DNA of 37,323 bases from contig WRJM01000004.1 of NCBI GenBank assembly GCA_009782265.1, positions 1-37,323 on the forward strand, read 5' to 3'. Shown here piece by piece: positions 7,326 to 15,553 of the stretch. The DNA is from Oscillospiraceae bacterium (GTDB lineage: Bacteria > Bacillota > Clostridia > Oscillospirales > Ruminococcaceae). A program made the position numbers and the translations under genes. The stretch's first letter is position 1, and each line of letters begins with the position of its first letter. The notes below the pieces were generated by a model. The model made no database searches. It saw only the letters and a program-made list of their open reading frames with translations, and was not told where the DNA came from.

Positions 7326-7958
7326 TCAATAAAAAGAAGCTAAATCGGTTCTGTCGTGTGCTTGAACGGTTCTGTAAGTGCTAATGAGGTTAAACATAAT
7401 TGAAGCAGAAACCGACCCATCCGGATGACCTAAACCGAGAACATGCCCCATTTCGTGTCTGATTAAATATTGTTTTTCATTATCAGTGGTATTTGAGCCT
7501 ACAGTATTGGGGTTCATTTGAATAACCGCATACCGTATAGTTCCGCTATTAAATCCTCCGGGAGAATCATATGGATTATTTGCGTTTTCGCATAAACCGC
7601 CTTTATACCCGCTATAAACAAAAGTATATGCGCTATATGAACTACCGACTAACCAATATGACGGACATTGAATTTCGCAATCCGCAGAAGCTTTTGCGCG
7701 GTCACTAAAAAAAGCTTTACTTCCCGAATTGTTATTCCATTCAGCCAAAGAGGATAGATAATGATTTTTAAATTCGACTGACATTCCGTCTCCGTTGATT
7801 CTTACAAATGCTTGTGTTATGTAAGAGCCGGCTACCCCTCTTTCGTGCCACCGATATGGACGCCCCGGGTAAAGTTCATGCGCACTTGCTGTAAACGACA
7901 GCATTGAACCAAACACGATTGCCACTGATAAGCTGAACGCGATGATTTTTTGTTTCAT
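7326..7958 (-). CDS. Secreted matrixin-like zinc metalloprotease
   Basis: 210 aa with a Sec signal peptide cleaved after ASA (residue 26). The zinc-binding motif HEMGHVLGLGH (His168, Glu169, His172, His178) is the metzincin consensus, and SIMF (Met188) fits the Met-turn. Length and spacing fit matrixin/M10-like or M12-like small bacterial metalloproteases. A pair of Cys at 94 and 98 and one at 123 could form a disulfide. There is no obvious propeptide with a Cys switch; only about 30 residues lie between the signal peptide and the first domain strands, so latency, if any, is by other means. Ribosome site AAGGAC upstream. First gene of an operon with two paralogous lipoproteins. The target is unknown; surface proteins or host mucus proteins are possible. 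Confidence 0.85.
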   Translation of the reverse strand: MKQKIIAFSLSVAIVFGSMLSFTASAHELYPGRPYRWHERGVAGSYITQAFVRINGDGMSVEFKNHYLSSLAEWNNNSGSKAFFSDRAKASADCEIQCPSYWLVGSSYSAYTFVYSGYKGGLCENANNPYDSPGGFNSGTIRYAVIQMNPNTVGSNTTDNEKQYLIRHEMGHVLGLGHPDGSVSASIMFNLISTYRTVQAHDRTDLASFY

Positions 7959-8009
7959 TAATTTTACCGTCCTTTTTGTTTTAATTTGCTATTTTCATAA
8001 CATGCTTAT

Positions 8010-8015
8010 ATTATA
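8010..8015 (-). promoter_or_regulatory. Extended -10 promoter of the matrixin-lipoprotein operon
   Basis: Minus strand reads TGGTATAAT, an extended -10 element, about 52 bp before the protease start. No good -35 is seen. Confidence 0.5.
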
Positions 8016-8060
8016 CCACAGAAAAACGAAAAAGAAATGATGTTCACGAATGCTGTAGAG

Positions 8061-8100
8061 TGAAGTTGAATGAAGTTGAATGAAGTTGAGTGAAGTTGAA
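8061..8100. repeat. Four tandem copies of a 10-bp unit
   Basis: TGAAGTTGAA is repeated four times exactly in register (third copy ends in G). It lies in the 207-bp gap between the end of folC and the protease gene. No ORF is supported here. It is a simple tandem repeat, possibly variable in copy number. Confidence 0.85.
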
Positions 8101-8165
8101 CAATAGTTTTGAAAATACCTCCGCTTTTATATATAGTATATGAGCAAAGTACCGAAAACTTGTTT

Positions 8166-9485
8166 CTAATCCCTCACCGCTTCCGCCAACCTTAAAGTCC
8201 CCGTCACCAATACAATCCCCCCGCCGCACAGCTCTGCCGCTAATTCCACTGCCCGTTTCGGTTCGCTCACTGTAAAAATAAGCTCATGGAAGAACCCTGT
8301 CATTACTGCTGCGCGGTATAAATCCGAGCAGGAAACCGCGTTTTCCGCGAACCCGTCCGTCAGAATCAAATAATGCGTAAAGTGAACCAATTCCTGAAGC
8401 GCGCCGATATAATCCTTGCCGCTCAGCATACCGAGCACCACTGCTTTTCTTACCCGCCACGCGGAAAAAACAGCTTTTGCCGCCGTTAATCCCTGCCGGT
8501 TATGCGCGCCGTCAAGAACAATCAGCGGATTCTTGCGTATAATCTGCATGCGGGCAGGAATCTGCGCGGTTTTTAAACCGCTTTTTATATGCTCAAAGGG
8601 AATATTCAGGAATTTAAGCGTTTCTATTGCGGTTAATGCGTTTAAAACCTGATGTTTCCCGCCCATAATGGTTGAAAACGCTTCGTTTTTATATTGAAAA
8701 GAATTTCCGTATATTGAGATTTTCTCGTCTGTTACTGAATCAACATCCGGAATAATCAGCTCCGCACCTGTTTTTTCGCATTGCTTTCTGATTTCAACAT
8801 AAGTTTCACGCTCCTGAACCGGATACATGACGCACGGCGGGGAATTGCCGACACCGGCTTGGTGCTTGATAATTCCCGCCTTATGTCTTGCAATATCGCT
8901 GAGCTCTGTGCCTAACAAAGCCGCGTGGTCGTAACCGATTGCGGTAATCACGCTGAGCTTTTGGGTAACGATGTTGGTGCAGTCTAAAAGTCCGCCAATC
9001 CCGGTTTCAAGCACAACAAAATCTGCTTTTTTCTCCTTGAAATACAAAAACGCCGCCGCAGTCAAAATCTCAAACTGGGAGTATACCGTGCCGGCATTAT
9101 GCGTTTGTGTTAATGCCGCATTTATTGCGGTATTAACATATTTATCAAAATCTTTTTCCGAAATCGGTTTGTTTTGCAGTTGAATCCGTTCGTGTATATT
9201 ATAAATATACGGAGAAGTAAATTTTCCGGTTTTAAATTTTGCGTTTACAAGTGCGCGGGAAATATATTCGGACACACTGCCTTTGCCGTTTGTACCGGCG
9301 ATGTGAATAAAATTTATATTGTTTTGGGAGCAGACCGTCTGTTGGGAGCAGACCGTCTGCTGGGAGCAGACCGTCTGTTGGGGGTTGCCGAGTGCATGAC
9401 AAAGGGCGGTAAACCTGCTTAAATCCTTAACCGGTTTACCGCTCACTGTAAATATTTTTAAATTTTCAACCGCCGGATTATTCAT
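8166..9485 (-). CDS. folC: Folylpolyglutamate/dihydrofolate synthase
   Basis: 439 aa from the ATG at 9485, which overlaps the stop of the upstream ispH-rpsA gene (TAA at 9478-9480), so translation is probably coupled. It is a Mur-ligase-family ATPase: P-loop GTNGKGS at about residues 64-70, TSPYIYNIHERIQ after it, VLETGIGGLLDCTNIV (the conserved LExGxGGxxDxTN), ITAIGYDHAALLG, and LDGAHNRQG in the C-terminal ligase domain. FolC adds glutamate to dihydropteroate and folates in the cytoplasm. Oddity: between LGNP and the beta strand NFIHIAGTNGKGS, where homologues have only a few residues, an 18-bp repeat is present three times and encodes three QTVCSQ units (about residues 37-54). The frame is kept and the catalytic motifs are intact, so the protein is likely functional. 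Confidence 0.92.
   Translation of the reverse strand: MNNPAVENLKIFTVSGKPVKDLSRFTALCHALGNPQQTVCSQQTVCSQQTVCSQNNINFIHIAGTNGKGSVSEYISRALVNAKFKTGKFTSPYIYNIHERIQLQNKPISEKDFDKYVNTAINAALTQTHNAGTVYSQFEILTAAAFLYFKEKKADFVVLETGIGGLLDCTNIVTQKLSVITAIGYDHAALLGTELSDIARHKAGIIKHQAGVGNSPPCVMYPVQERETYVEIRKQCEKTGAELIIPDVDSVTDEKISIYGNSFQYKNEAFSTIMGGKHQVLNALTAIETLKFLNIPFEHIKSGLKTAQIPARMQIIRKNPLIVLDGAHNRQGLTAAKAVFSAWRVRKAVVLGMLSGKDYIGALQELVHFTHYLILTDGFAENAVSCSDLYRAAVMTGFFHELIFTVSEPKRAVELAAELCGGGIVLVTGTLRLAEAVRD
9325..9378. repeat. Triple 18-bp tandem repeat inside folC
   Basis: TGGGAGCAGACCGTCTGY occurs three times without gaps. Each unit contains the near-palindrome GCAGAC-C-GTCTG. In frame it inserts QTVCSQ units just before the P-loop of FolC. 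Confidence 0.9.
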
Positions 9486-11643
9486 CAACCGATTCGGTTA
9501 ATTCACCCGTAGCTTCATCGGGTTTCACATCATCGTCGGAATAAATCACTTCTAACTGTTCTCTCGGCGAACCTAATTCTTCCGGCGGCTCAGGCGGTAA
9601 TGTATCACTAATTGTCAACGGTTCGTCCGGAAGCGGCTCAAGCAAATCCTTCATGGATAAGCTGATTCTGTTTTTATCTTCGTCTATATCCGTAATTTTC
9701 GCGTCAACCTTTTGTCCGACGGAAAGAACCTGCGCTACATTGGTCACTCTTTCGCGGGAAATCTGTGAAATGTGAATCAACCCGTCTATGCCCGGCAAAA
9801 TCTGCGCAAACGCACCGAAAGGCGTAATACTTACAATTTCCGCGCTGACTGTATCGCCGACTGCATAATCTTTAATGAAACCGGTCAACGGATTTGCATC
9901 AGGGTCTTTTGCGCCGAGCGAAACACGTCTTTTTTCGGGGTCAAAGCTTTTAACATACACTTCAAGCTTATCGCCCACGGAAACCAATTCCTTCGGGTGA
10001 CGGATTCTGTTCCAAGTCAGCTCGGAAAGGTGAACCATGCCGTCCACGCCGCCGAGGTCTACGAAAACGCCGTAGCTTTCAATGGATTTCACTTCGCCTT
10101 TGTAATGCTTTCCTTCAGTAATTTCGTTCCAGAAAGCTTCTTTCTTCGCGTCATTGATTTCTTTCACGGCGGCGCGGATTGAACCCACAATCCTGCCCCT
10201 GTTCTCGTTGACTTCTATAATCTTAAACTGTACTTCTTTTTTTTGTAAATCCTCAAGCTTGCCGGTTTTAGGAACGCCGCTCTGGGAAGCCGGCACAAAA
10301 ACCTTAGCACCTTCACAAACTACGATTACGCCGCCCTTTACCGCCGCCATGACCGTACCGGTCAGAGTTGCGCCCGTGGCTTCGGCTTCGGCGATTTTTT
10401 CAAGCCCGAGCGCGGAATCCACTTTCTTTTTGGAAAGGTAGACAATGCCCTCCGCGTCGTTGATTGACGTAACAACGCAGTCAATTTCATCGCCGGATTT
10501 TACGATATCAGACGGAAACTTAGACGAATCGTTTGACAATTCATCTGCGGGTATGTAGCCCGAATGTTTTGTTCCGATGTCAACAACAACTTCGCTTCTG
10601 TTCACCGACACAACCAAAGCCTTGACCCTGTTCCCTATATATACTCTTTTGAAAGTTTTATCAATCTCCGCCATAAAATCAATGTCGCCCGCCATGCTTT
10701 CGGTATCAGTATCGGTTTCGGCGATATTTTTTAATTCCTCGTTCATCAATTTATGAACCTCCTCTTGTTTTTCCGCAGGTACGGAAGCACCCGCGATTAT
10801 CCCTACCGCCGGTACAGAGGTTGCTTTTCGTGAAGCCTCTGTTTGTGCGGATAATAAGGTTTTAACTTTTTCTATATCAAGCTGATGTATATTTTCAATA
10901 AATACGGTTTCGGTATTTTTTCCGCAGATTTCCGCAAGCTTCCGTGAATTACTGCTTTCCGGTGAACCCAAAACAATCATCAGGCTACATTCGGCGGACA
11001 GCTTTTCGGCTTCCTCCTGCCTAAATATAGTTGTACTACATATTGTATCAAATATTTGTGCGTTTGTACAGTGCTTTTTCACAATTTCTTTGCAATCTTT
11101 CCACTTTGCCCTATCAAAAGTGGTTTGAGCGGCAAGTATTAGTGCATTATGCTCAAAATATGTTTCACTATTTAACAAATCTTCCAAACTTTCGGGAGAA
11201 TCCGCAACGAAACAAGCATTTCTTTTTTCCGGCGGGGAATTTCGTTTTGCGCGGTTGATGATTCCTTTTACTTCGGGGTGGTTTTTATCGCCTATAATGA
11301 TGAAAATACAGCCCTCCGCTGTTTTTTCAGCGGCAATCTGCTGTATCTTAACGACATGCGGGCAGGTCATGTCCGCATACCGCAAGCCAAGACGTTCAAT
11401 TTCATCAGTTTCGTCAGCACCGATACCGTGGCTTCTGATAATGAGGGTTTTGTCACGCGGGCAATCGGAAATGCGCTCGATTTTGCTTACGCCGCGTTCG
11501 GTAAGCTCCCGCAGAATATCGTTGTTATGGGTAAGCTCCCCGTAAACAACCGCACTGCTCCCAAGTTCCTTTGCACAGTCTACAGCGCGCTTTACGCCGT
11601 AGCATAAACCTGAATTTTCGGCGGTTTTAATTTGCACGTTCAT
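9478..11643 (-). CDS. ispH-rpsA: IspH - ribosomal protein S1 fusion
   Basis: 721 aa. The N-terminal part (residues 1-about 290) is 4-hydroxy-3-methylbut-2-enyl diphosphate reductase, the last step of the MEP isoprenoid pathway. The three Fe-S cysteines are present: Cys14 in SGLCYGVKRA, Cys94 in MTCPHV and Cys202 in TICSTT; the His motifs LTHN and NHPEV are also kept. After a linker, four S1 RNA-binding repeats follow (starting near residues 335, 420, 510 and 595; the last two, KGEVKSIESYGVFVDLG and AEIVSITPFGAFAQILPG, are canonical) and an acidic tail. The same fusion is known in many Clostridia and is not a sequencing artefact. Transcribed between plsC and folC. No separate rpsA is in view. 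Confidence 0.93.
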   Translation of the reverse strand: MNVQIKTAENSGLCYGVKRAVDCAKELGSSAVVYGELTHNNDILRELTERGVSKIERISDCPRDKTLIIRSHGIGADETDEIERLGLRYADMTCPHVVKIQQIAAEKTAEGCIFIIIGDKNHPEVKGIINRAKRNSPPEKRNACFVADSPESLEDLLNSETYFEHNALILAAQTTFDRAKWKDCKEIVKKHCTNAQIFDTICSTTIFRQEEAEKLSAECSLMIVLGSPESSNSRKLAEICGKNTETVFIENIHQLDIEKVKTLLSAQTEASRKATSVPAVGIIAGASVPAEKQEEVHKLMNEELKNIAETDTDTESMAGDIDFMAEIDKTFKRVYIGNRVKALVVSVNRSEVVVDIGTKHSGYIPADELSNDSSKFPSDIVKSGDEIDCVVTSINDAEGIVYLSKKKVDSALGLEKIAEAEATGATLTGTVMAAVKGGVIVVCEGAKVFVPASQSGVPKTGKLEDLQKKEVQFKIIEVNENRGRIVGSIRAAVKEINDAKKEAFWNEITEGKHYKGEVKSIESYGVFVDLGGVDGMVHLSELTWNRIRHPKELVSVGDKLEVYVKSFDPEKRRVSLGAKDPDANPLTGFIKDYAVGDTVSAEIVSITPFGAFAQILPGIDGLIHISQISRERVTNVAQVLSVGQKVDAKITDIDEDKNRISLSMKDLLEPLPDEPLTISDTLPPEPPEELGSPREQLEVIYSDDDVKPDEATGELTESVDE

Positions 11644-11731
11644 GTGTATTTTTCCCTGAATTTATAAATTTATGTGATTTAATTTTTGTTTGATTCGGTT
11701 GGGCGGGGACTATTTTTCAAGTTAAGTGAAA

Positions 11732-12349
11732 TTATTTTGATGTGTTATCAAGGATTTGCCTCTGCAATTCCTTAATCGCGCTCATTACCCGCTCGGAAAC
11801 CCTTTTCAGTTCCTGCCTGTCCTGATTCTGTACAGCGATTTCTTCCGCCGGAATCATATCGCCCACCGCGAAATCAAGCCTTTTTTTCTCGTCTTTTAAC
11901 CCGTACATTAGGCAAACCGGTAAAACAGGCGCGTTCGCCATGGACGCAATCATTGCCACGCCGCTTTTGCCGCGCCCGATTGTCCCGTCCTTGGAGCGCG
12001 TACCTTCCGGAAAAATCACAAAAATCCTGCCTCTTTTTATATCATCGAAAGCCCTTTGCAAGCCCGCTTCCGCGCCCGCACCGCGCACCACCGGAAACGC
12101 TCCGCACCGCCGGATTATAAAAGCGAACAACTTTTTTTCAAACAATTCTGCTTTTGCCATAAAGGAAAACTTCCCCTTGACAAGTGCCGCCACGGCGGGC
12201 GGGTCCCAGTAATACTGATGATTGCAGGCAATGATAAAGCCGCCTTTTCGGGCGATTTTCGGAGCGGGTATTTTTTCCCTGTTATGAATATGAATTTTAA
12301 ATTTTGAACGTATATAAATTTCAACGATTTTCCGTGCGATTAAATACAT
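11732..12349 (-). CDS. plsC: 1-acyl-sn-glycerol-3-phosphate acyltransferase
   Basis: 205 aa. The acyltransferase motifs are in order: NHQYYWD (the H-x4-D catalytic motif, His44 and Asp49), a conserved Arg in PVVRG, and FPEGTRS with GRGKSGVA. The enzyme transfers the second acyl chain in phosphatidic acid synthesis at the inner face of the membrane. It has a short N-terminal hydrophobic region but no clear transmembrane helix. It sits between cmk and the ispH-rpsA fusion, the usual clostridial order. Ribosome site GAGGT precedes the ATG. Confidence 0.92.
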   Translation of the reverse strand: MYLIARKIVEIYIRSKFKIHIHNREKIPAPKIARKGGFIIACNHQYYWDPPAVAALVKGKFSFMAKAELFEKKLFAFIIRRCGAFPVVRGAGAEAGLQRAFDDIKRGRIFVIFPEGTRSKDGTIGRGKSGVAMIASMANAPVLPVCLMYGLKDEKKRLDFAVGDMIPAEEIAVQNQDRQELKRVSERVMSAIKELQRQILDNTSK

Positions 12350-12380
12350 TTATTAACCTCGTACTGCGTATTTTTATAAC

Positions 12381-12406
12381 GGGCGGACAGAGTCGTCCGC
12401 CCCTAC
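12381..12406 (-). repeat. Palindromic GTAGGGG repeat, copy 2, supplying the cmk stop codon
   Basis: On the minus strand: GTAGGGGCGGAC, loop, GTCCGCCC. The TAG of GTAGGGG is the stop codon of cmk (12403-12405). It fills most of the gap between cmk and plsC. Confidence 0.8.
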
Positions 12407-13146
12407 AGTTTAGAATTTATTATTTCCATGACCTGTTCGACCGACTGCTCGAATGTGTTTCCGGTGGTGTCAAGCAGAACGGCGTCCTCCGCTTGTTTCA
12501 GCGGGGCGTGAGCGCGGCTTGAATCCGCACTGTCGCGCTTTTGCAAGTCTGCTAAAACCTCATCAAAAGTAATTTTTGCACCTTTTTCCTTTAACTCGTC
12601 ATAACGACGTTTGGCACGCTCTTCCGGGTCGGCTTTCAGGAAGATTTTCACTTTCGCGTTGGGTAAAATCACTGTTCCGATGTCGCGCCCGTCCATAATG
12701 ACGTTGTTTTTCGCGGCGAAGTCACGCTGTAAATCCAGCAGGAACGCCCGTACCGCCCCGTAGGACGACACTTTTGAAGCAAGCATGGAAACGTCGGGCT
12801 CGCGGAGCTTGCCGGTAATATCGCTGTCATTTAATATTATGCGCTGAACCGGCGGTGATTTATAACCGGCTTCATTAAATGCAATGGTGATAACGCTTTC
12901 TTTTTCTCTTTTAATTTCGAGCGAAATTTTATCAAGTATACCCGCAACCGCTTCTTCGTTATAAGCGTCAATGTTGTTTTCTTTGCAATAAACCCCGACA
13001 GCGCGGTAAAGCGCGCCGGTGTCCATATAAACGAAGCCGAGCCTTCGCGCACATTCTTTGGCGATGGTGCTTTTTCCCGCGCCTACAGGTCCGTCTATGG
13101 CTACCGCCGAACCGGCGGCGGTAATATTTTTGTGCGTATCTGACAT
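12403..13146 (-). CDS. cmk: Cytidylate kinase
   Basis: 247 aa from the ATG at 13146. P-loop GPVGAGKS is at residues 19-26, followed by YMDTGALYRAVG, DGRDIGTVILPNA (NMP-binding) and a lid region DLQKRDSADSSRAHAPL. Cmk phosphorylates CMP and dCMP in pyrimidine salvage. The start was chosen from family length (about 220-230 aa) and an AAAGG site about 12 nt upstream. A second in-frame ATG at 13254, with a good GGAGAAATAAA site, would add 36 residues (an amphipathic Leu/Ala-rich stretch with a charged end) and starts directly after the upstream gene's stop codon. Which start is used is open. The TAG stop codon belongs to a palindromic repeat. Confidence 0.92.
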   Translation of the reverse strand: MSDTHKNITAAGSAVAIDGPVGAGKSTIAKECARRLGFVYMDTGALYRAVGVYCKENNIDAYNEEAVAGILDKISLEIKREKESVITIAFNEAGYKSPPVQRIILNDSDITGKLREPDVSMLASKVSSYGAVRAFLLDLQRDFAAKNNVIMDGRDIGTVILPNAKVKIFLKADPEERAKRRYDELKEKGAKITFDEVLADLQKRDSADSSRAHAPLKQAEDAVLLDTTGNTFEQSVEQVMEIINSKL

Positions 13147-13255
13147 GTTGGTTGTACCTTTCTTTCTTTCGCTGATTAATTCTACCGCAACATTTGCGGT
13201 TAAATCTACAGCAGCCTCTGCGGCTAATCCTAAAAAATCAAATAATAATTCCATT

Positions 13256-14518
13256 TTATTTCTCCGTTGCCGCCGCAAACGCCGTTGAAAACGCAATCTG
13301 CAGATTAAACCCGCCCGTGAACCCCGCAACGTCAATAATTTCCCCCGCAAAATGCAAACCCTTCACTAATTTGGACTCCATGGTTTTAGGGTTGATTTCC
13401 TTAACATCAACGCCGCCGTCCGTAATCACCGCTTCTTCAATCGAACCGAGTTCCGCGAAAGTCAGTGTAAAACCTTTCAATGTTTCAAGAAGCCGTCCGC
13501 GTTCAAGCGCAGTAATTTCGTTTACCCGCTTTTCGGGGTCGATTTTCGCTTGTAATATTACAGGAAGTATAATTTTCTTCGGAAGCAGTTCGCCAAGCGC
13601 GTTTTGAATCTGCCTGTTTTTATTTTCCGCAAAATCCCGCAAGAGCCGTGAATCAAGCTTTGCGCGGTCAAGCACGGGTTTGAGGTCGATTAAAATCCTG
13701 TAGGGGACGGCGTCCCGAATAATTTTTTCGGCGTCCCGTCTAATATTAACCGGTTGTATATAACACGACGCAGACAGCACTAAAGGTCCGCTGATTCCCG
13801 AATGGGTAAAAAGCAGTTCTCCCTGCTCCGTATACAAAGGCTTGTTTACACCTTCTGCGAATAAAGATAAGCGCACGTTTTTAAGCGTCAGCCCCGCAAG
13901 CGCGGAAACATCTTCCCTTGTCACAATCGGTACAAGCGCGGGTTTCGGCTTAATAATATTATGCCCTAAAGCCGCGGCGATTCTGTAGCCGTCGCCGGTT
14001 GAACCGGTTTTCGGGTAGGAAAGCCCGCCCGTAGCAAGAATGATTTTCGGCGCGTAATAAACGCCTTTTTCGCATTTTACGCCTGTAACGGCATTGTTTT
14101 CAATTAAAACCGAAACAACGCGGTCATATATAATCTTTACTCTGAGTATATTCATACGGTTTTGCAAAGCGTCCGTAATTTCCTCTGCTTTGTCCGAAAC
14201 GGGAAAAACTCTGTTCCCGCGCTCGGTTTTAAGCTCAACGCCGCGCCTTTCAAAAAAAGCCATTACGTCCTGCGCGCCGAATTGATGAAGTGCGCTTTGC
14301 ATAAAACGGGGATTGGTCTTGATGTTTCGCAGAACGGTTTCAATGTCTGCGTTATTGGTAAGATTACAACGCCCTTTGCCTGTAATGGAAAGCTTGTGCA
14401 TTAATCTGCCGCTTTCAAGCAGAAGCACGTTTTTGCCCTGTTCGGCGGCAATAACTGCCGCAAAGCAGCCCGCCGCGCCGCCGCCGGTTATAATTATATC
14501 GCTGTTATTTGCCGTCAT
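13256..14518 (-). CDS. HI0933/BaiN-like FAD-dependent oxidoreductase
   Basis: 420 aa from the ATG at 14518 (AGGA 8 nt upstream), overlapping the end of the rpiR gene by 14 bases. N-terminal FAD-binding GGGAAG (residues 12-17), then KLSITGKGRCNLTNN, the family signature ATGGLSYPKTGSTGDGY, and the C-terminal GLHFAGEIIDVAGFTGGFNLQIAFSTG-like block (GGFNLQIAFST). These are hallmarks of the HI0933 flavoproteins, annotated either aminoacetone oxidase family or BaiN-like. The real substrate is usually unknown. Residues about 260-273 (RDAEKIIRDAVPYR) are encoded by a palindromic GTAGGGG repeat inserted in frame between structural elements. Confidence 0.88.
   Translation of the reverse strand: MTANNSDIIITGGGAAGCFAAVIAAEQGKNVLLLESGRLMHKLSITGKGRCNLTNNADIETVLRNIKTNPRFMQSALHQFGAQDVMAFFERRGVELKTERGNRVFPVSDKAEEITDALQNRMNILRVKIIYDRVVSVLIENNAVTGVKCEKGVYYAPKIILATGGLSYPKTGSTGDGYRIAAALGHNIIKPKPALVPIVTREDVSALAGLTLKNVRLSLFAEGVNKPLYTEQGELLFTHSGISGPLVLSASCYIQPVNIRRDAEKIIRDAVPYRILIDLKPVLDRAKLDSRLLRDFAENKNRQIQNALGELLPKKIILPVILQAKIDPEKRVNEITALERGRLLETLKGFTLTFAELGSIEEAVITDGGVDVKEINPKTMESKLVKGLHFAGEIIDVAGFTGGFNLQIAFSTAFAAATEK
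13700..13740 (+). repeat. Palindromic GTAGGGG repeat, copy 3, inside a coding sequence
   Basis: GTAGGGGACGGCGTCCCGA followed by a second half TCGGCGTCCCGTC. It is translated, antisense to its GTAGGGG strand, as part of the flavoprotein without breaking the frame. Confidence 0.7.
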
Positions 14519-15374
14519 AAACGTTTTCCTGATTCCAGATTTTTTCAAGCTTGGCGAAAACCTGTTCGATTTCTATGCGCTTTTTCATGCCGATAGCGAC
14601 AATCAGCGCGTTTATCAGCGACAAAGGCGCGACAAGGCTGTCTGCGAAGCTTGCCATATCGCTTTTAGCAAGTAAAATTCTGTTAGCGTGAGAGGCAAGA
14701 GGAGAGTTTTTGCTGTCGGTAATAGCAACGACGGACACACCTCTTGCTTTTGCGAAGCGGGCGGTTTCTGCCGCAGAGTTACAATAACGCGGAAAGGAAA
14801 TGCAAATCAGAACATCGCCTTCACCGGCGCGAATCATCTGCTGTTTAATACCGCTGACACCGACTTCGTCCACAAAAACAACATTATCGAAAATAAGGCG
14901 CAGGTAATAATCTAAAAACCTTGCGGGCATGTTGGAGCTCATTGCGCCGAAAATATAGATTTTTTCGGCGGCAACAATCTGCTCAACCGCAAGCGCGAAT
15001 TCGGCGGAATCCGCTGCGTCTGAAGTAGCGCGGATTTGGTTTATATCATGGTTCAAAACGCTTTGCAGGATATTGCTTTTATCCACGCGGTCGTCGGCGA
15101 TTTCGAGCCTTTGAAGCGCGGTTAAGCGGGTTTTAGTATACGCCTGAAGGCTTTTCTGCATTTCCGGATAACCCTCAAAGCCCAACTCAAGCGCAAAGCG
15201 CACCACCGTGCTTTCGCTCGTGCCGACTGTTTCGCCGAGCTTCTGCGCGGTCATGTAGGACGCTTTTTCATAATGCTCTAAAATAAAGGTTGCAATGAGC
15301 TTCTGCCCCTTTGAAAAACCGGGCAGTTTTTCTTTGATGATGTCAATGGGGGGGATTCCGTGGTCGTCTGTCAT
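14505..15374 (-). CDS. MurR/RpiR-family transcriptional regulator
   Basis: 289 aa. N-terminal RpiR HTH domain (residues 1-77) with KGQKLIATFILEHYEKASYMTAQKLGETVGTSESTVVRFALELGFEGYPE compressed into the family's typical pattern. A SIS sugar-isomerase domain follows (residues about 125-250) with the phosphosugar loops IFGAMSS and VLICISFPRYC. Such proteins sense sugar phosphates and usually control sugar catabolism. Here it heads the minus-strand operon with the flavoprotein and cmk, an arrangement seen in clostridia. A diverged duplicate of its 5' end and leader lies 900 bp away at 16289-16407. Confidence 0.9.
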   Translation of the reverse strand: MTDDHGIPPIDIIKEKLPGFSKGQKLIATFILEHYEKASYMTAQKLGETVGTSESTVVRFALELGFEGYPEMQKSLQAYTKTRLTALQRLEIADDRVDKSNILQSVLNHDINQIRATSDAADSAEFALAVEQIVAAEKIYIFGAMSSNMPARFLDYYLRLIFDNVVFVDEVGVSGIKQQMIRAGEGDVLICISFPRYCNSAAETARFAKARGVSVVAITDSKNSPLASHANRILLAKSDMASFADSLVAPLSLINALIVAIGMKKRIEIEQVFAKLEKIWNQENVYDGK

Positions 15375-15437
15375 GTTTCAAATGCCTTTCCGGTATTATA
15401 TACATATCATACACTATTTTTTGGAAAAAGGCAAGCG
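15320..15437. repeat. Direct repeat, copy A (rpiR 5' end plus leader)
   Basis: Aligns over about 118 bp with 16289-16407 in the same orientation. Shared blocks include TTGATGATGTCAATGGGGG, GTGGTCGTCTGTCATGT and ATACACTATTTTTT. The two copies bracket the PIN-toxin module. Confidence 0.75.
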
Positions 15438-15486
15438 ATTTAACGGTGAAACTTTTTAAAGCGGACTTTACGATTAAAATTATCTT

Positions 15487-15515
15487 TTGACAATATAGTA
15501 TAATCGTGATATAAT
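15487..15515 (+). promoter_or_regulatory. Consensus sigma-A promoter of the PIN module
   Basis: TTGACA at 15487-15492, 17-bp spacer, TATAAT at 15510-15515. Both boxes match the consensus. Expected start near 15522, 32 nt before the toxin ATG. Confidence 0.85.
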
Positions 15516-15553
15516 AAATATCAAGCGAATATATTTGAAAGGATTGCCCCTAA

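Noticed and set aside
8061-8100. 10-bp repeats as a replication or plasmid iteron
   Set aside because: Only four contiguous copies, no replication gene or DnaA boxes nearby.
9325-9378. Three tandem repeats as a CRISPR seed
   Set aside because: There are no spacers between units and the run lies in frame within folC; it is a coding tandem repeat.
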